Positions 1-8,437 of a DNA stretch of 64,000 nucleotides are shown in pieces (within the stretch, counting starts at the first letter, position 1; each line of letters begins with the position of its first letter). The stretch covers positions 3,795,501 to 3,859,500 of the forward strand of contig NZ_FNSU01000003.1 in the NCBI RefSeq assembly GCF_900105325.1, given 5' to 3'. The notes under the pieces were generated by a model that worked only from the letters and a program-made list of their open reading frames with translations, was not told where the DNA came from and did no database searches. Position numbers and translations under genes: made by a program. Source of the DNA: Pseudomonas marginalis (lineage in GTDB: Bacteria > Pseudomonadota > Gammaproteobacteria > Pseudomonadales > Pseudomonadaceae).

Positions 1-1164
1 GGCGATATCCAGCAAGCCATCCGCGACCGTGATGTGCCGCGCCTCAAAGCGCTGTGGAACAAGTTGGTGCCCTTGTGGGACGACCGCACCTTCTACGACT
101 TCGTAGCCACCTCCAAGGCCTTCGCCAAGTTGTCGTTCCACCACCGCGAAGTGTTTGGCCAGGTAGGTTTCGGCACCGGTGGCTGGGACTCGGATTTCCC
201 CAACTCCATGCTGGAAATATTCCGCGTGGTCATGACCAACTGTGACGATCACCAGCACCTGGTGGTCGGCGGCGTAGCCCAGGTGCCGATGGGCATCTGG
301 CGCCATGTGCCGGAGCGTTGCGCCCATTGGCCCGCCGGTACCAGCCTGAGCTCGCTGCACCGCGGTGCACCACGGGCCGGGGTAAAACGCATCGCCCATG
401 CTGCCGATGGCCGTTTCGCGGTGACCGACAACTACGGCGATACCCGCGAATACGCGGCCGTGCTCACCACCTGCCAAAGCTGGCTGCTGACCACCCAGAT
501 CGAGTGCGATGAAACACTGTTCTCGCAAAAGATGTGGATGGCCCTCGACCGCACGCGCTACATGCAATCGTCAAAGACCTTCGTGATGGTCGACCGCCCG
601 TTCTGGAAAGACAAAGACCCGGAGACCGGCCGCGACCTGATGAGCATGACCCTCACCGATCGCCTCACGCGCGGCACTTACCTTTTCGACAACGGCGACG
701 ACAAGCCAGGGGTGATCTGCCTGTCGTACTCGTGGATGAGCGACGCGCTGAAAATGCTCCCGCAGCCCATCGACAAACGGGTGAAACTGGCGCTGGACGC
801 CTTGAACAAGATCTACCCGAAAGTCGACATCAAGGCGCGCATCATCGGCGACCCGATCACCGTGTCCTGGGAAGCCGACCCGCATTTCCTCGGGGCCTTC
901 AAAGGCGCGCTGCCGGGTCACTACCGCTACAACCAACGTATGTATGCGCACTTCATGCAGAAGGACATGCCCGCTGAACAGCGTGGGATTTTTATCGCCG
1001 GTGACGACGTGTCCTGGACTCCAGCATGGGTGGAGGGCGCGGTACAAACCTCATTGAACGCGGTGTGGGGCATCATGACCCACTTTGGTGGCAGCACTCA
1101 CCCCGAGAACCCGGGGCCGGGTGATGTGTTCGATGAGATCGGGCCGATTGCCCTGGCTGACTAA
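1..1164 (+). CDS. davB: L-lysine 2-monooxygenase, C-terminal part (5' end outside window)
   Basis: Flavin amine-oxidase family enzyme that converts L-lysine to 5-aminopentanamide, the first step of the delta-aminovalerate route of lysine breakdown. The frame is open from base 1, so only about 387 C-terminal residues are present; the family is roughly 550-560 aa, so the N-terminal FAD dinucleotide-binding fold lies upstream of the window. The C-terminal FAD-contacting stretch is clear near 1000-1060 (GDDVSWTPAWVEGA). The stop is 10 nt before davA, so the two are surely cotranscribed. The assignment to lysine rather than tryptophan monooxygenase rests on the davA neighbour and on the Pseudomonas davBA-pqq gene order. 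Confidence 0.88.
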   Translation, partial: GDIQQAIRDRDVPRLKALWNKLVPLWDDRTFYDFVATSKAFAKLSFHHREVFGQVGFGTGGWDSDFPNSMLEIFRVVMTNCDDHQHLVVGGVAQVPMGIWRHVPERCAHWPAGTSLSSLHRGAPRAGVKRIAHAADGRFAVTDNYGDTREYAAVLTTCQSWLLTTQIECDETLFSQKMWMALDRTRYMQSSKTFVMVDRPFWKDKDPETGRDLMSMTLTDRLTRGTYLFDNGDDKPGVICLSYSWMSDALKMLPQPIDKRVKLALDALNKIYPKVDIKARIIGDPITVSWEADPHFLGAFKGALPGHYRYNQRMYAHFMQKDMPAEQRGIFIAGDDVSWTPAWVEGAVQTSLNAVWGIMTHFGGSTHPENPGPGDVFDEIGPIALAD

Positions 1165-1174
1165 GGAGTTGAAC

Positions 1175-1969
1175 ATGCGCGTCGCCCTGTACCAATGCCC
1201 ACCGCTGCCGCTGGATGTCGCAGGCAACCTCAAGCGTCTGCACCAACTGGCGCATGAAGCGTCCGGTGCCGATGTGCTGGTGCTGCCGGAGATGTTCCTC
1301 ACCGGTTACAACATCGGTGCCGAAGCCGTGGGTGCCTTGGCCGAAGCCCAGGACGGGGAGTCTGCCCAAGCCGTTGCCGAAATCGCGCAGAGCGCCGGGC
1401 TGGCGATTCTGTACGGCTATCCGGAGCGGGCCGAAGACGGGCAGATCTACAACGCCGTGCAGTTGATCGACGCCCACGGCCAGCGCCTGTGCAACTACCG
1501 CAAGACCCATCTGTTCGGCGATCTGGATCACTCGATGTTCAGTGCCGGCGACGATGATTTCCCGCTGGTGGAACTCAACGGATGGAAGTTGGGGTTCCTG
1601 ATCTGCTATGACCTGGAGTTCCCGGAAAACACCCGACGCCTGGCCCTGGCCGGTGCCGAGCTGATCCTGGTGCCCACCGCCAATATGGTGCCGTTCGACT
1701 TCGTCGCCGATGTCACCGTGCGGGCGCGGGCCTTCGAGAACCAGTGCTACGTGGCCTACGCCAATTACTGCGGGCACGAAGGCGATATCCAGTACTGCGG
1801 GCAAAGCAGCATTGCCGCACCAGATGGCCAGCGAATCGCCCAGGCCGGCCTGGATGAAGCCTTGATTGTCGGGACAGTGGACCGGCAATCGATCCTCGAC
1901 GCCCGCGCCGCCAACCATTACCTGCAAGACCGGCGTCCCGAGCTTTACGGCCCGCTGTACAAGCCCTGA
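1175..1969 (+). CDS. davA: 5-aminopentanamidase, nitrilase superfamily
   Basis: Hydrolyses 5-aminopentanamide, the product of DavB, to 5-aminovalerate and ammonia in the cytoplasm. The 264-aa length is normal for a carbon-nitrogen hydrolase. The Glu-Lys-Cys triad is visible: Glu39 in VLPEMF, Lys110 in NYRKTHLF and Cys144 in LICYDLEFPE. I chose the ATG at 1175 because AAGGAG lies just upstream (1163-1168) and the alternative in-frame start at 1085 would overlap davB by 80 nt. The later pathway genes davT and davD are not in the window. Confidence 0.92.
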   Translation: MRVALYQCPPLPLDVAGNLKRLHQLAHEASGADVLVLPEMFLTGYNIGAEAVGALAEAQDGESAQAVAEIAQSAGLAILYGYPERAEDGQIYNAVQLIDAHGQRLCNYRKTHLFGDLDHSMFSAGDDDFPLVELNGWKLGFLICYDLEFPENTRRLALAGAELILVPTANMVPFDFVADVTVRARAFENQCYVAYANYCGHEGDIQYCGQSSIAAPDGQRIAQAGLDEALIVGTVDRQSILDARAANHYLQDRRPELYGPLYKP

Positions 1970-2016
1970 CTGAATGGGTTTGTTAGCATAGGCACTTGCC
2001 CGTTCTGGAAGTGCCC

Positions 2017-4386
2017 ATGCCCGCCCCGGCCCACCTTTATCCCGTTCACCTGACCCTGGCCAATGGCCTGCGGGTTTCCCTGCGCCATGCACCGCGCTTA
2101 AAACGTTGCGCGGCGGCGCTGCGGGTGGCTGCCGGTAGCCACGACGTGCCGTTGGCCTGGCCGGGGCTGGCGCATTTTCTTGAGCATTTGTTGTTTCTGG
2201 GAACCGAGCGATTTCCTGCAGGCGAAGGGCTGATGGCCTACGTACAGCGCCACGGCGGCCAAGTGAATGCAAGCACCCGCGAACGCACCACGGACTTCTT
2301 CTTTGAACTACCGGTTTCAGTCTATGCGCACGGGCTGGAGCGACTGGCGGACATGCTGACCCATCCGCGCCTGACCCTGGAAGATCAACGGCGCGAGCGC
2401 GAAGTGCTGCACGCCGAGTACGTCGCCTGGTCCCAGGATGCCAAGGCACAGCAGCAGGTGGCGCTGCTAGAAGGCTTGGCAGCGGATCATCCACTGCGCG
2501 GCTTTCACGCGGGCAACCGCGACAGCCTGCCGGTGGAGCGCGAGGCGTTTCAGCAAGCACTGCGGGAATTCCACACGCATTTCTATCAAAGCGGACAGAT
2601 GACGCTGAGCCTCGCCGGCCCGGAGCCGCTGCAAGAACTGGAAGCCCTGGCGCAGCGTTTCAGCGCGCAACTGATCGCTGGCCCCTTGCATCCGCAGGCC
2701 TCACCACCGGCCTTGATGCAAGGCCAGGCTCGGCGCTATCAACACATCGACAACAACCACTTGCACCACGTCATCACCTGTGACGCGCCCCGTGAAGCCC
2801 TGGATTTCCTCTGCACCTGGCTCAATGCCTCTGCGCCGGGCGGGCTGCTCGCCGAGTTGAAAACCCGACACTTGGCCAGCGTCCTGCAGGCATCGGTGCT
2901 GTACCACTTCGCCGGTCAAGCCGTGCTGGACATCGACTTTACACTCGACAGCAAGGACGAACCGCCCACACACATTGAGACGCTGCTGCACGACTGGCTG
3001 AGTTTTTTCGCCCACAGCGATTGGACGCCACTGCGCGAAGAGTTCGCCCTGCTGAACGCTCGCCAACAACAGGTCCAGGGCGCCCTGGCATTGGCTCGAA
3101 ACGACAGCGAAGACCTCAGTGAACAGGGCGTCGCCGCGCTCAAGGCCCTGCTTGATTCACTGCACTTGCCGCCCGCCGAACACCGTTGGCAACTGCCGCC
3201 GAACAACCCGTTCCTGCGCCCACCGGCCAAAGAAGAACGCGCCGGCCTGATCCGTGGCCAAACCAGCGCTCACCGAGGCTTGCGCACGTTTGCCCAGGAT
3301 CGTTCACGGGGGCGAAGGGACGTATCGCCGCTGACCTTCAGCCAGGCCTTGGCGGATGACGGCGATGAAGGCGCGCTGTACGTGCAGTGGCGCTTCGACG
3401 CGCCAGCGCCTGCCGGGCTGGAAAACACCTTGCAGCCGTTGCGTGAACATGCGCGCCAAGCGGGCGTCGAATTATCTCTCGAAGCCACCGGCCATGATTG
3501 GCTGGTGAAGATGACCGGGCTGCACGAGCCGATGCCGGCCGTGCTGGAGGCGTTGGCGCAACACCTCAACCTGCCGCAGGAAACTGCCCCGGCACCTGCG
3601 CCCATGATCGCTATCCGGGAACTGCTCCAGGCCCTGCCCACGTGCTGCGCCACCGGCCATGCCGACGCCAGCGAACAGCCTGGATCCTGGGCCACTGCCC
3701 GCTGGCACGGCCTGGGGCTGAGCCTGCCCGCCGCATGTGAAACGTTGATAAAGGCCGCCGCCGCCCGTCTGCCTGGGCAACCTGCACACTTCGAACCGTC
3801 TCTTCAACACCTCGGTGGTCAACGTGTGTGGCATACGGTTAAAACCCACTCAACCGAAGCCGCCGTGCTGCTGTTTTGCCCGGCACCCAGCCAATCCCTG
3901 GCCGATGAAGCCTCATGGCGGCTGCTTGGGCACCTGCTCCAAGGGCCGTTCTACCAACGCCTGAGGGTCGAGTTGCAATTGGGCTACGCCGTATTCAGCG
4001 GTGTCCGACAGGTCAACGGGCAAACCGGCCTACTGTTGGGTGTGCAATCACCCAGCGTTTCACTGGCAGGTATCGTCGATCACCTGCAAACCTTCCTGAA
4101 ACACCTACCGGTGTTGATCGACGGCAGCGTTGACGTGGGCAATCACGCCTTGGCACAGCAGTTCTGCGCCGCGACGTTACCGATCACCCAAAGCGCCGAA
4201 CTGCTTTGGCACGCGCGCCTGGCGGGCCATCCGTCGGATTATCTGTACCGGCTTCAACAGCTGATCCAGGCCCGCACACGGGAGGACCTGCAACACGCGG
4301 CCCAACAGCTGCAGGACGCGACCGGCGGCTGGCGCTGCATCGCCAACGGCCCACCTGTCGACGAGAGCTGGCAACCGGCGAGCTGA
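2017..4386 (+). CDS. pqqF: PQQ biosynthesis peptidase PqqF (M16 zinc protease)
   Basis: Insulinase-family (M16) metalloprotease that helps release the crosslinked Glu-Tyr from PqqA during pyrroloquinoline quinone synthesis. The inverted zinc motif HxxEH is at His53-His57 (HFLEH), as expected near the N-terminus. The 789-aa length matches Pseudomonas PqqF. I prefer the ATG at 2017, with GGAAG 5 nt upstream, over the TTG at 1996. It lies 47 nt after davA. The distance to pqqA (159 nt) suggests pqqA has its own promoter. The C-terminal half is the usual degenerate, non-catalytic M16 repeat. Confidence 0.93.
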   Translation: MPAPAHLYPVHLTLANGLRVSLRHAPRLKRCAAALRVAAGSHDVPLAWPGLAHFLEHLLFLGTERFPAGEGLMAYVQRHGGQVNASTRERTTDFFFELPVSVYAHGLERLADMLTHPRLTLEDQRREREVLHAEYVAWSQDAKAQQQVALLEGLAADHPLRGFHAGNRDSLPVEREAFQQALREFHTHFYQSGQMTLSLAGPEPLQELEALAQRFSAQLIAGPLHPQASPPALMQGQARRYQHIDNNHLHHVITCDAPREALDFLCTWLNASAPGGLLAELKTRHLASVLQASVLYHFAGQAVLDIDFTLDSKDEPPTHIETLLHDWLSFFAHSDWTPLREEFALLNARQQQVQGALALARNDSEDLSEQGVAALKALLDSLHLPPAEHRWQLPPNNPFLRPPAKEERAGLIRGQTSAHRGLRTFAQDRSRGRRDVSPLTFSQALADDGDEGALYVQWRFDAPAPAGLENTLQPLREHARQAGVELSLEATGHDWLVKMTGLHEPMPAVLEALAQHLNLPQETAPAPAPMIAIRELLQALPTCCATGHADASEQPGSWATARWHGLGLSLPAACETLIKAAAARLPGQPAHFEPSLQHLGGQRVWHTVKTHSTEAAVLLFCPAPSQSLADEASWRLLGHLLQGPFYQRLRVELQLGYAVFSGVRQVNGQTGLLLGVQSPSVSLAGIVDHLQTFLKHLPVLIDGSVDVGNHALAQQFCAATLPITQSAELLWHARLAGHPSDYLYRLQQLIQARTREDLQHAAQQLQDATGGWRCIANGPPVDESWQPAS

Positions 4387-4545
4387 TCATTGCCAACCCT
4401 GCAACAGGCTTTTTCCACCAAGACAGCGCTAACTTGAGAAGAATTGCGTAACATTCCCACGCACACATCTGAACATCTCCGACTGGAGGTGGACTATATG
4501 TATTACTTGGTAGTAAACGTCCCATCCCTTCGTAGGAGTAAGAAT

Positions 4546-4620
4546 ATGACCTGGTCCAAACCTGCTTACACTGATCTGCGTATCGGCTTCGAAGTCACCA
4601 TGTACTTCGCCAGCCGCTAA
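4546..4620 (+). CDS. pqqA: PQQ precursor peptide PqqA (24 aa)
   Basis: Ribosomal peptide whose Glu16 and Tyr20 side chains supply all carbon and nitrogen atoms of PQQ; PqqE crosslinks them while PqqD holds the peptide. The 24-residue sequence contains the invariant E16-V-T-M-Y20 core and ends FASR. AGGAG at 4535-4539 precedes the ATG at 4546. An in-frame ATG at 4498 with its own strong Shine-Dalgarno could give a 40-aa form (see findings). A terminator-like hairpin follows at 4636-4669 and probably keeps pqqA expression above that of pqqB-E. Confidence 0.95.
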   Translation: MTWSKPAYTDLRIGFEVTMYFASR

Positions 4621-4635
4621 GCCGCTGGGTAATAC

Positions 4636-4669
4636 AACGCCTCGGTTCGCCCGGGGCGTTTTTGTTTTG
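4636..4669 (+). terminator. pqqA-pqqB intercistronic attenuator hairpin
   Basis: A 10-bp stem (AACGCC... paired with ...GGCGTT, one G-T pair) with a 5-nt loop is followed by TTTTTGTTTT, the form of an intrinsic terminator. It sits between pqqA and pqqB in one operon. I infer partial termination, which gives excess precursor peptide over the enzymes. Confidence 0.85.
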
Positions 4670-4691
4670 AGCTTTGCTTGATGGAGCGGCC

Positions 4692-5603
4692 ATGTTTGTC
4701 CAGATTCTAGGTTCCGCCGCTGGCGGCGGCTTCCCGCAGTGGAACTGCAACTGCGTGAACTGCGCAGGTTTTCGTGACGGCAGCCTGCGGACGCAGGCGC
4801 GGACCCAGTCGTCCATCGCCATTTCCGACGATGGCGTGAACTGGGTACTGTGCAATGCCTCACCGGATATCCGCGCGCAACTCCAGGGTTTTGCGCCGAT
4901 GCAGCCCGGCCGCGCACTGCGCGACACCGGCATCAGTGCCATCATCCTGATGGACAGCCAGATCGACCACACCACCGGCCTGTTGAGCCTGCGCGAAGGT
5001 TGCCCGCACCAGGTGTGGTGCACCGACATGGTCCATGAAGACCTGAGCACCGGCTTCCCGCTGTTCACCATGCTCACCCACTGGAACGGCGGCCTGGCCT
5101 GGAACCGCATCGAGCTGGATGCCAGCTTCACCATCCCGGCCTGCCCCAACCTGCGCTTCACCCCGTTGCCCCTGCGTAGCGCCGCCCCACCGTACTCGCC
5201 GCACCGCTTCGACCCGCACCCAGGCGATAACATCGGCCTGATCGTCGAAGACCTGCGCACCGGCGGCAAACTGTTCTACGCCCCGGGCCTGGGCAAGGTC
5301 GACGCGCCGTTGCTGGAGATCATGGCCGGCAGCGATTGCCTGCTGGTGGACGGTACGATGTGGGACGACGATGAAATGCAGCGCCGTGGCGTCGGCACCC
5401 GCACCGGCCGCGAGATGGGCCACCTGGCGCAAAATGGCCCCGGCGGCATGCTCGAAGTGCTGGAGCAGTTGCCCAAGCAGCGCAAGGTGCTTATCCACAT
5501 CAACAACACCAACCCGATCCTCGATGAAGATTCTCCAGAGCGCGCGGAACTGGTGCGGCGCAATGTCGAAGTCGCTTACGACGGCATGAGCATCGAACTG
5601 TAG
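4692..5603 (+). CDS. pqqB: PQQ biosynthesis protein PqqB (metallo-beta-lactamase fold)
   Basis: Metallo-beta-lactamase-fold oxygenase, proposed to hydroxylate the tyrosine-derived intermediate of PQQ synthesis. The 303-aa length is typical. The N-terminus shows GSAAGGGFPQWNCNCVNC with the conserved cysteines, and the MBL loop appears as DSQIDHTTGLL around residues 93-103. The ATG at 4692 follows GGAGCGGCC; the upstream TTG at 4674 has less support. The TAG stop (5601-5603) is part of the REPIN that fills the gap to pqqC. Confidence 0.94.
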   Translation: MFVQILGSAAGGGFPQWNCNCVNCAGFRDGSLRTQARTQSSIAISDDGVNWVLCNASPDIRAQLQGFAPMQPGRALRDTGISAIILMDSQIDHTTGLLSLREGCPHQVWCTDMVHEDLSTGFPLFTMLTHWNGGLAWNRIELDASFTIPACPNLRFTPLPLRSAAPPYSPHRFDPHPGDNIGLIVEDLRTGGKLFYAPGLGKVDAPLLEIMAGSDCLLVDGTMWDDDEMQRRGVGTRTGREMGHLAQNGPGGMLEVLEQLPKQRKVLIHINNTNPILDEDSPERAELVRRNVEVAYDGMSIEL

Positions 5604-5699
5604 GAGCGGGCTTGCCCGCGAAAAACCCAAGGGCACCGTGCTCATTCAGAACGCCCACGTCATCGTTAACGACCTTCGCGAGCAAGCTCGCTCCTACAG
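5598..5699. repeat. Type-I REPIN (copy a), inside the pqq operon
   Basis: Two inverted REP units (CTGTAGGAGCGGGCTTGCCC... and ...GAGCAAGCTCGCTCCTACAG) flank a ~55-nt core containing CATCGTTAACG. The left edge provides the stop codon of pqqB and the right edge runs into the AGGAG Shine-Dalgarno of pqqC, so the element exactly fills the intercistronic gap. Confidence 0.9.
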
Positions 5700-5709
5700 G
5701 AGACCTCTT

Positions 5710-6462
5710 ATGACTGATAGACCGATGAACACCGCCGAATTCGAAGCCGCCTTGCGGGCCAAAGGCGCCTTCTACCATATCCATCACCCGTACCACGTGG
5801 CGATGTATGAAGGCCGTGCCACCCGCGAGCAGATCCAGGGCTGGGTCGCCAACCGTTTCTATTACCAGGTGAACATCCCGCTGAAAGACGCGGCGATCCT
5901 GGCCAACTGCCCGGACCGCGAGATCCGTCGCGAGTGGATTCAGCGCCTGCTCGACCACGATGGCGCACCGGGTGAGGACGGCGGTATCGAAGCCTGGCTG
6001 CGTTTGGGCCAAGCGGTCGGCCTCGACCCCGACCAGTTGCGCTCCCAGGAACTGGTATTGCCCGGCGTACGCTTTGCGGTAGACGCCTACGTCAACTTTG
6101 CGCGCCGCGCCAGCTGGCAGGAAGCCGCCAGCAGCTCGCTCACCGAGCTGTTCGCGCCGCAGATCCACCAGTCGCGCCTCGACAGCTGGCCGCAGCACTA
6201 CCCGTGGATCGACCCCACCGGCTACGAATATTTCCGCACCCGCCTGGGCCAGGCGCGGCGCGACGTGGAGCATGGGCTGGCAATCACCTTGCAGCACTAC
6301 ACCACCCGAGAAGGCCAGGAGCGCATGCTGGAAATCCTCCAGTTCAAACTCGACATCCTGTGGAGCATGCTGGATGCCATGAGCATGGCCTACGAACTGA
6401 AACGCCCGCCGTATCACAGCGTGACCGAGCAGCGGGTGTGGCATAAAGGGATCACCCTATGA
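5710..6462 (+). CDS. pqqC: Pyrroloquinoline-quinone synthase PqqC
   Basis: Cofactorless oxidase that closes the ring and carries out the final eight-electron oxidation of AHQQ to PQQ. The 250-aa helical protein contains the family stretches FYHIHHPYHVAMYEGR, near residues 22-37, and WVANRFYYQ, near 46-54. AGGAG at 5698-5702 supports the ATG at 5710; a second Met 15 nt later is possible. The stop overlaps the pqqD start as ATGA (6459-6462), so translation is coupled. Confidence 0.95.
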   Translation: MTDRPMNTAEFEAALRAKGAFYHIHHPYHVAMYEGRATREQIQGWVANRFYYQVNIPLKDAAILANCPDREIRREWIQRLLDHDGAPGEDGGIEAWLRLGQAVGLDPDQLRSQELVLPGVRFAVDAYVNFARRASWQEAASSSLTELFAPQIHQSRLDSWPQHYPWIDPTGYEYFRTRLGQARRDVEHGLAITLQHYTTREGQERMLEILQFKLDILWSMLDAMSMAYELKRPPYHSVTEQRVWHKGITL

Positions 6463-6734
6463 GCTTTGATCGCAGCAGAAAACCGACCTGGCGCCAGGGC
6501 TACCGCTACCAGTACGAACCCGCGCAAAAAGGCCATGTGTTGCTCTACCCCGAAGGCATGATCAAGCTCAACGACAGCGCCGCGCTGATTGGTGGCCTGA
6601 TTGACGGTGAGCGCGACGTGGCGGCGATCATTACCGCCCTCGAAGAACAGTTCCCCGGCGTACCTGAGCTGGGTGACGACATCGAGCAATTCATGGAGGT
6701 CGCCCGTGCTGAGCACTGGATCACCCTTGCCTGA
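6459..6734 (+). CDS. pqqD: PqqA-binding chaperone PqqD
   Basis: Small (91 aa) RiPP recognition element that binds PqqA and presents it to PqqE. It has the winged-helix-like pattern of the family (PTWRQGYRYQYEPAQKGHVLLYPEGMIKLN, then a helix with DVAAIITALEEQFPG). It overlaps pqqC by 4 nt and pqqE by 29 nt, which fits stoichiometric coupled synthesis of PqqD and PqqE. Confidence 0.94.
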   Translation: MSFDRSRKPTWRQGYRYQYEPAQKGHVLLYPEGMIKLNDSAALIGGLIDGERDVAAIITALEEQFPGVPELGDDIEQFMEVARAEHWITLA

Positions 6735-7857
6735 AAAACCCGCCATCGGCCTGCCGCTGTGGTTGCTCGCCGAGCTGACCTATCGCTGCCCGCTGCAATG
6801 CCCGTATTGCTCCAACCCGCTGGACTTTGCCGAGCAGGGCAAGGAGCTGAGCACCGAGCAGTGGATCAAGGTATTTCGCGAGGCCCGCGAGATGGGCGCG
6901 GCGCAGTTGGGGTTTTCCGGCGGTGAGCCGCTGGTGCGCCAGGACCTCGCCGAGTTGATCGCCGAGGCGCGCAAGCTGGGGTTCTACACCAACCTGATCA
7001 CCTCAGGCATCGGCCTGACCGAGCAGAAGATCAGCGACTTCAAGAAAGCCGGCCTGGACCATATCCAGATCAGCTTCCAGGCCAGCGACGAACAGGTGAA
7101 CAACCTGCTGGCCGGTTCGAAAAAAGCCTTTGCGCAAAAACTGGAAATGGCCCGCGCCGTGAAGGCGCATGGCTACCCGATGGTGCTGAACTTCGTCACC
7201 CATCGGCACAATATCGACAAGATCGACCGCATCATCGAGCTGTGTATTGCGCTGGAGGCGGATTTTGTCGAGCTTGCCACCTGCCAGTTCTATGGCTGGG
7301 CACAACTCAATCGCGTGGGTTTATTGCCGACGAAGGAACAACTGGTGCGCGCCGAACGCATCACCAACGAATACCGTGCCAAGCTCGAAGCCGAAGGCCA
7401 TCCGTGCAAGCTGATCTTCGTGACACCGGACTACTACGAGGAGCGCCCGAAGGCCTGTATGAACGGCTGGGGCAGTATCTTTCTGACCGTGACGCCGGAC
7501 GGCACCGCCCTGCCCTGCCACGGCGCCCGACAGATGCCGGTGCAGTTTCCCAATGTGCGCGACCACAGCATGCAGCACATCTGGTACGACTCTTTCGGGT
7601 TCAACCGCTTTCGCGGCTACGACTGGATGCCCGAGCCGTGTCGTTCGTGCGATGAAAAGGAAAAGGATTTCGGTGGCTGCCGTTGCCAGGCCTTCATGCT
7701 CACGGGGGATGCGAGCAATGCCGACCCGGTGTGCAGCAAGTCCGAGCAGCACGGCATCATCCTCAAGGCTCGGGAAGAAGCCGAGCACGCTACCCAGACC
7801 ATCGAGCAACTGGCCTTTCGCAATGAGCGCAATTCACGGCTCATCGCAAAAGGCTGA
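6706..7857 (+). CDS. pqqE: PqqA peptide cyclase PqqE (radical SAM)
   Basis: Radical SAM enzyme that makes the Glu-Tyr carbon-carbon bond in PqqA. The SAM-cluster motif CxxxCxxC is at Cys28, Cys32 and Cys35. The C-terminal SPASM domain holds further cysteines (PCHGARQ, PCRSCDEKEKDFGGCRCQ, PVCSKSEQHG) for auxiliary Fe-S clusters. I chose the GTG at 6706 because GGAGGT lies 5 nt upstream inside pqqD; the start at 6601 would overlap pqqD by 134 nt. The gene gives 383 aa. A pqqG-type peptidase, found after pqqE in some pseudomonads, does not follow here. Confidence 0.94.
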   Translation: MLSTGSPLPEKPAIGLPLWLLAELTYRCPLQCPYCSNPLDFAEQGKELSTEQWIKVFREAREMGAAQLGFSGGEPLVRQDLAELIAEARKLGFYTNLITSGIGLTEQKISDFKKAGLDHIQISFQASDEQVNNLLAGSKKAFAQKLEMARAVKAHGYPMVLNFVTHRHNIDKIDRIIELCIALEADFVELATCQFYGWAQLNRVGLLPTKEQLVRAERITNEYRAKLEAEGHPCKLIFVTPDYYEERPKACMNGWGSIFLTVTPDGTALPCHGARQMPVQFPNVRDHSMQHIWYDSFGFNRFRGYDWMPEPCRSCDEKEKDFGGCRCQAFMLTGDASNADPVCSKSEQHGIILKAREEAEHATQTIEQLAFRNERNSRLIAKG

Positions 7858-7862
7858 CGGGC

Positions 7863-8021
7863 TCAGCGCTTGGCGATGATGTATACGGCGTGAATGATGC
7901 CTGGGAAGTAACCGCACAAGGTCAGCAGAATATTCAGCCAGAACGCGCCAGCGAAACCCACTTGCAGGAACACACCCAGTGGCGGCAGCAGAATGGCGAT
8001 GATGATACGAATGATGTCCAT
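7863..8021 (-). CDS. YqaE/Pmp3 family small membrane protein (52 aa)
   Basis: Reading from 8021 leftward gives a 52-aa hydrophobic peptide beginning MDIIRIIIAILLPPLGVFLQ and ending VYIIAKR. It has two transmembrane helices separated by the signature LPPLGVF, and the second contains the CGYFPGIIHA motif of the Pmp3/YqaE (UPF0057) family. These proteolipids are linked to membrane-potential and salt stress in yeast and plants; bacterial roles are unclear. GGAG lies 9 nt before the ATG. It converges on pqqE with only 5 nt between the stops. Confidence 0.9.
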   Translation of the reverse strand: MDIIRIIIAILLPPLGVFLQVGFAGAFWLNILLTLCGYFPGIIHAVYIIAKR

Positions 8022-8116
8022 GGGTCAGCTCCAGAAAATCGGCTCGTGTGAGCCGTGTAGCTAATCGACCTTGGGCGTTCGTGAGGGTTCAGTGGGATCT
8101 GGCACCGGGCCATCCT

Positions 8117-8437
8117 TCAGGCCAGAATTTCTAACCCATGCTTTTGCACGATGCTAAGAAGTTTGAGCGCCATGCCGCTGGGTTGCTTCTCGCCAGATTC
8201 CCATTTCTTCACCGTGGAGGCGCTGGTATTCAGGTAACGAGCAAACACCGGTTGGCTGACATGGCTACTTTCACGTAGCTGCTTGATCTGTTCGGCAGGG
8301 ATTTGCGCCGGGATCTTTGCAAGGCATGCCTCGTCGAACTCACGAAGAGTAGTTTTGTTGATGGCGCCAATTGCATAAAGCGCTTTGGCAGATTGGTGAA
8401 CAGACTCAAGAATTTCGCTTTCATATTTTTTGGTCAT
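8117..8437 (-). CDS. Antitoxin, NadS-like helix-turn-helix protein
   Basis: A 106-aa XRE-type regulator with a helix-turn-helix around residues 55-85 (QLRESSHVSQPVFARYLN, then STVKKWESGEKQPSG). This is the pattern of the NadS/HigA-type antitoxins that pair with RelE-like toxins. The start at 8437 has GGAG 7 nt upstream and overlaps the toxin gene by 17 nt. It probably binds the palindrome at 8807-8823 to repress its own operon. Toxin-first order is the reverse of classical type II systems but usual for this subfamily. Confidence 0.87.
   Translation of the reverse strand: MTKKYESEILESVHQSAKALYAIGAINKTTLREFDEACLAKIPAQIPAEQIKQLRESSHVSQPVFARYLNTSASTVKKWESGEKQPSGMALKLLSIVQKHGLEILA

Noticed and set aside
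1073..2560. 495-codon minus-strand frame over davA and pqqF
   Set aside because: It spans two well-supported plus-strand genes; no motif.
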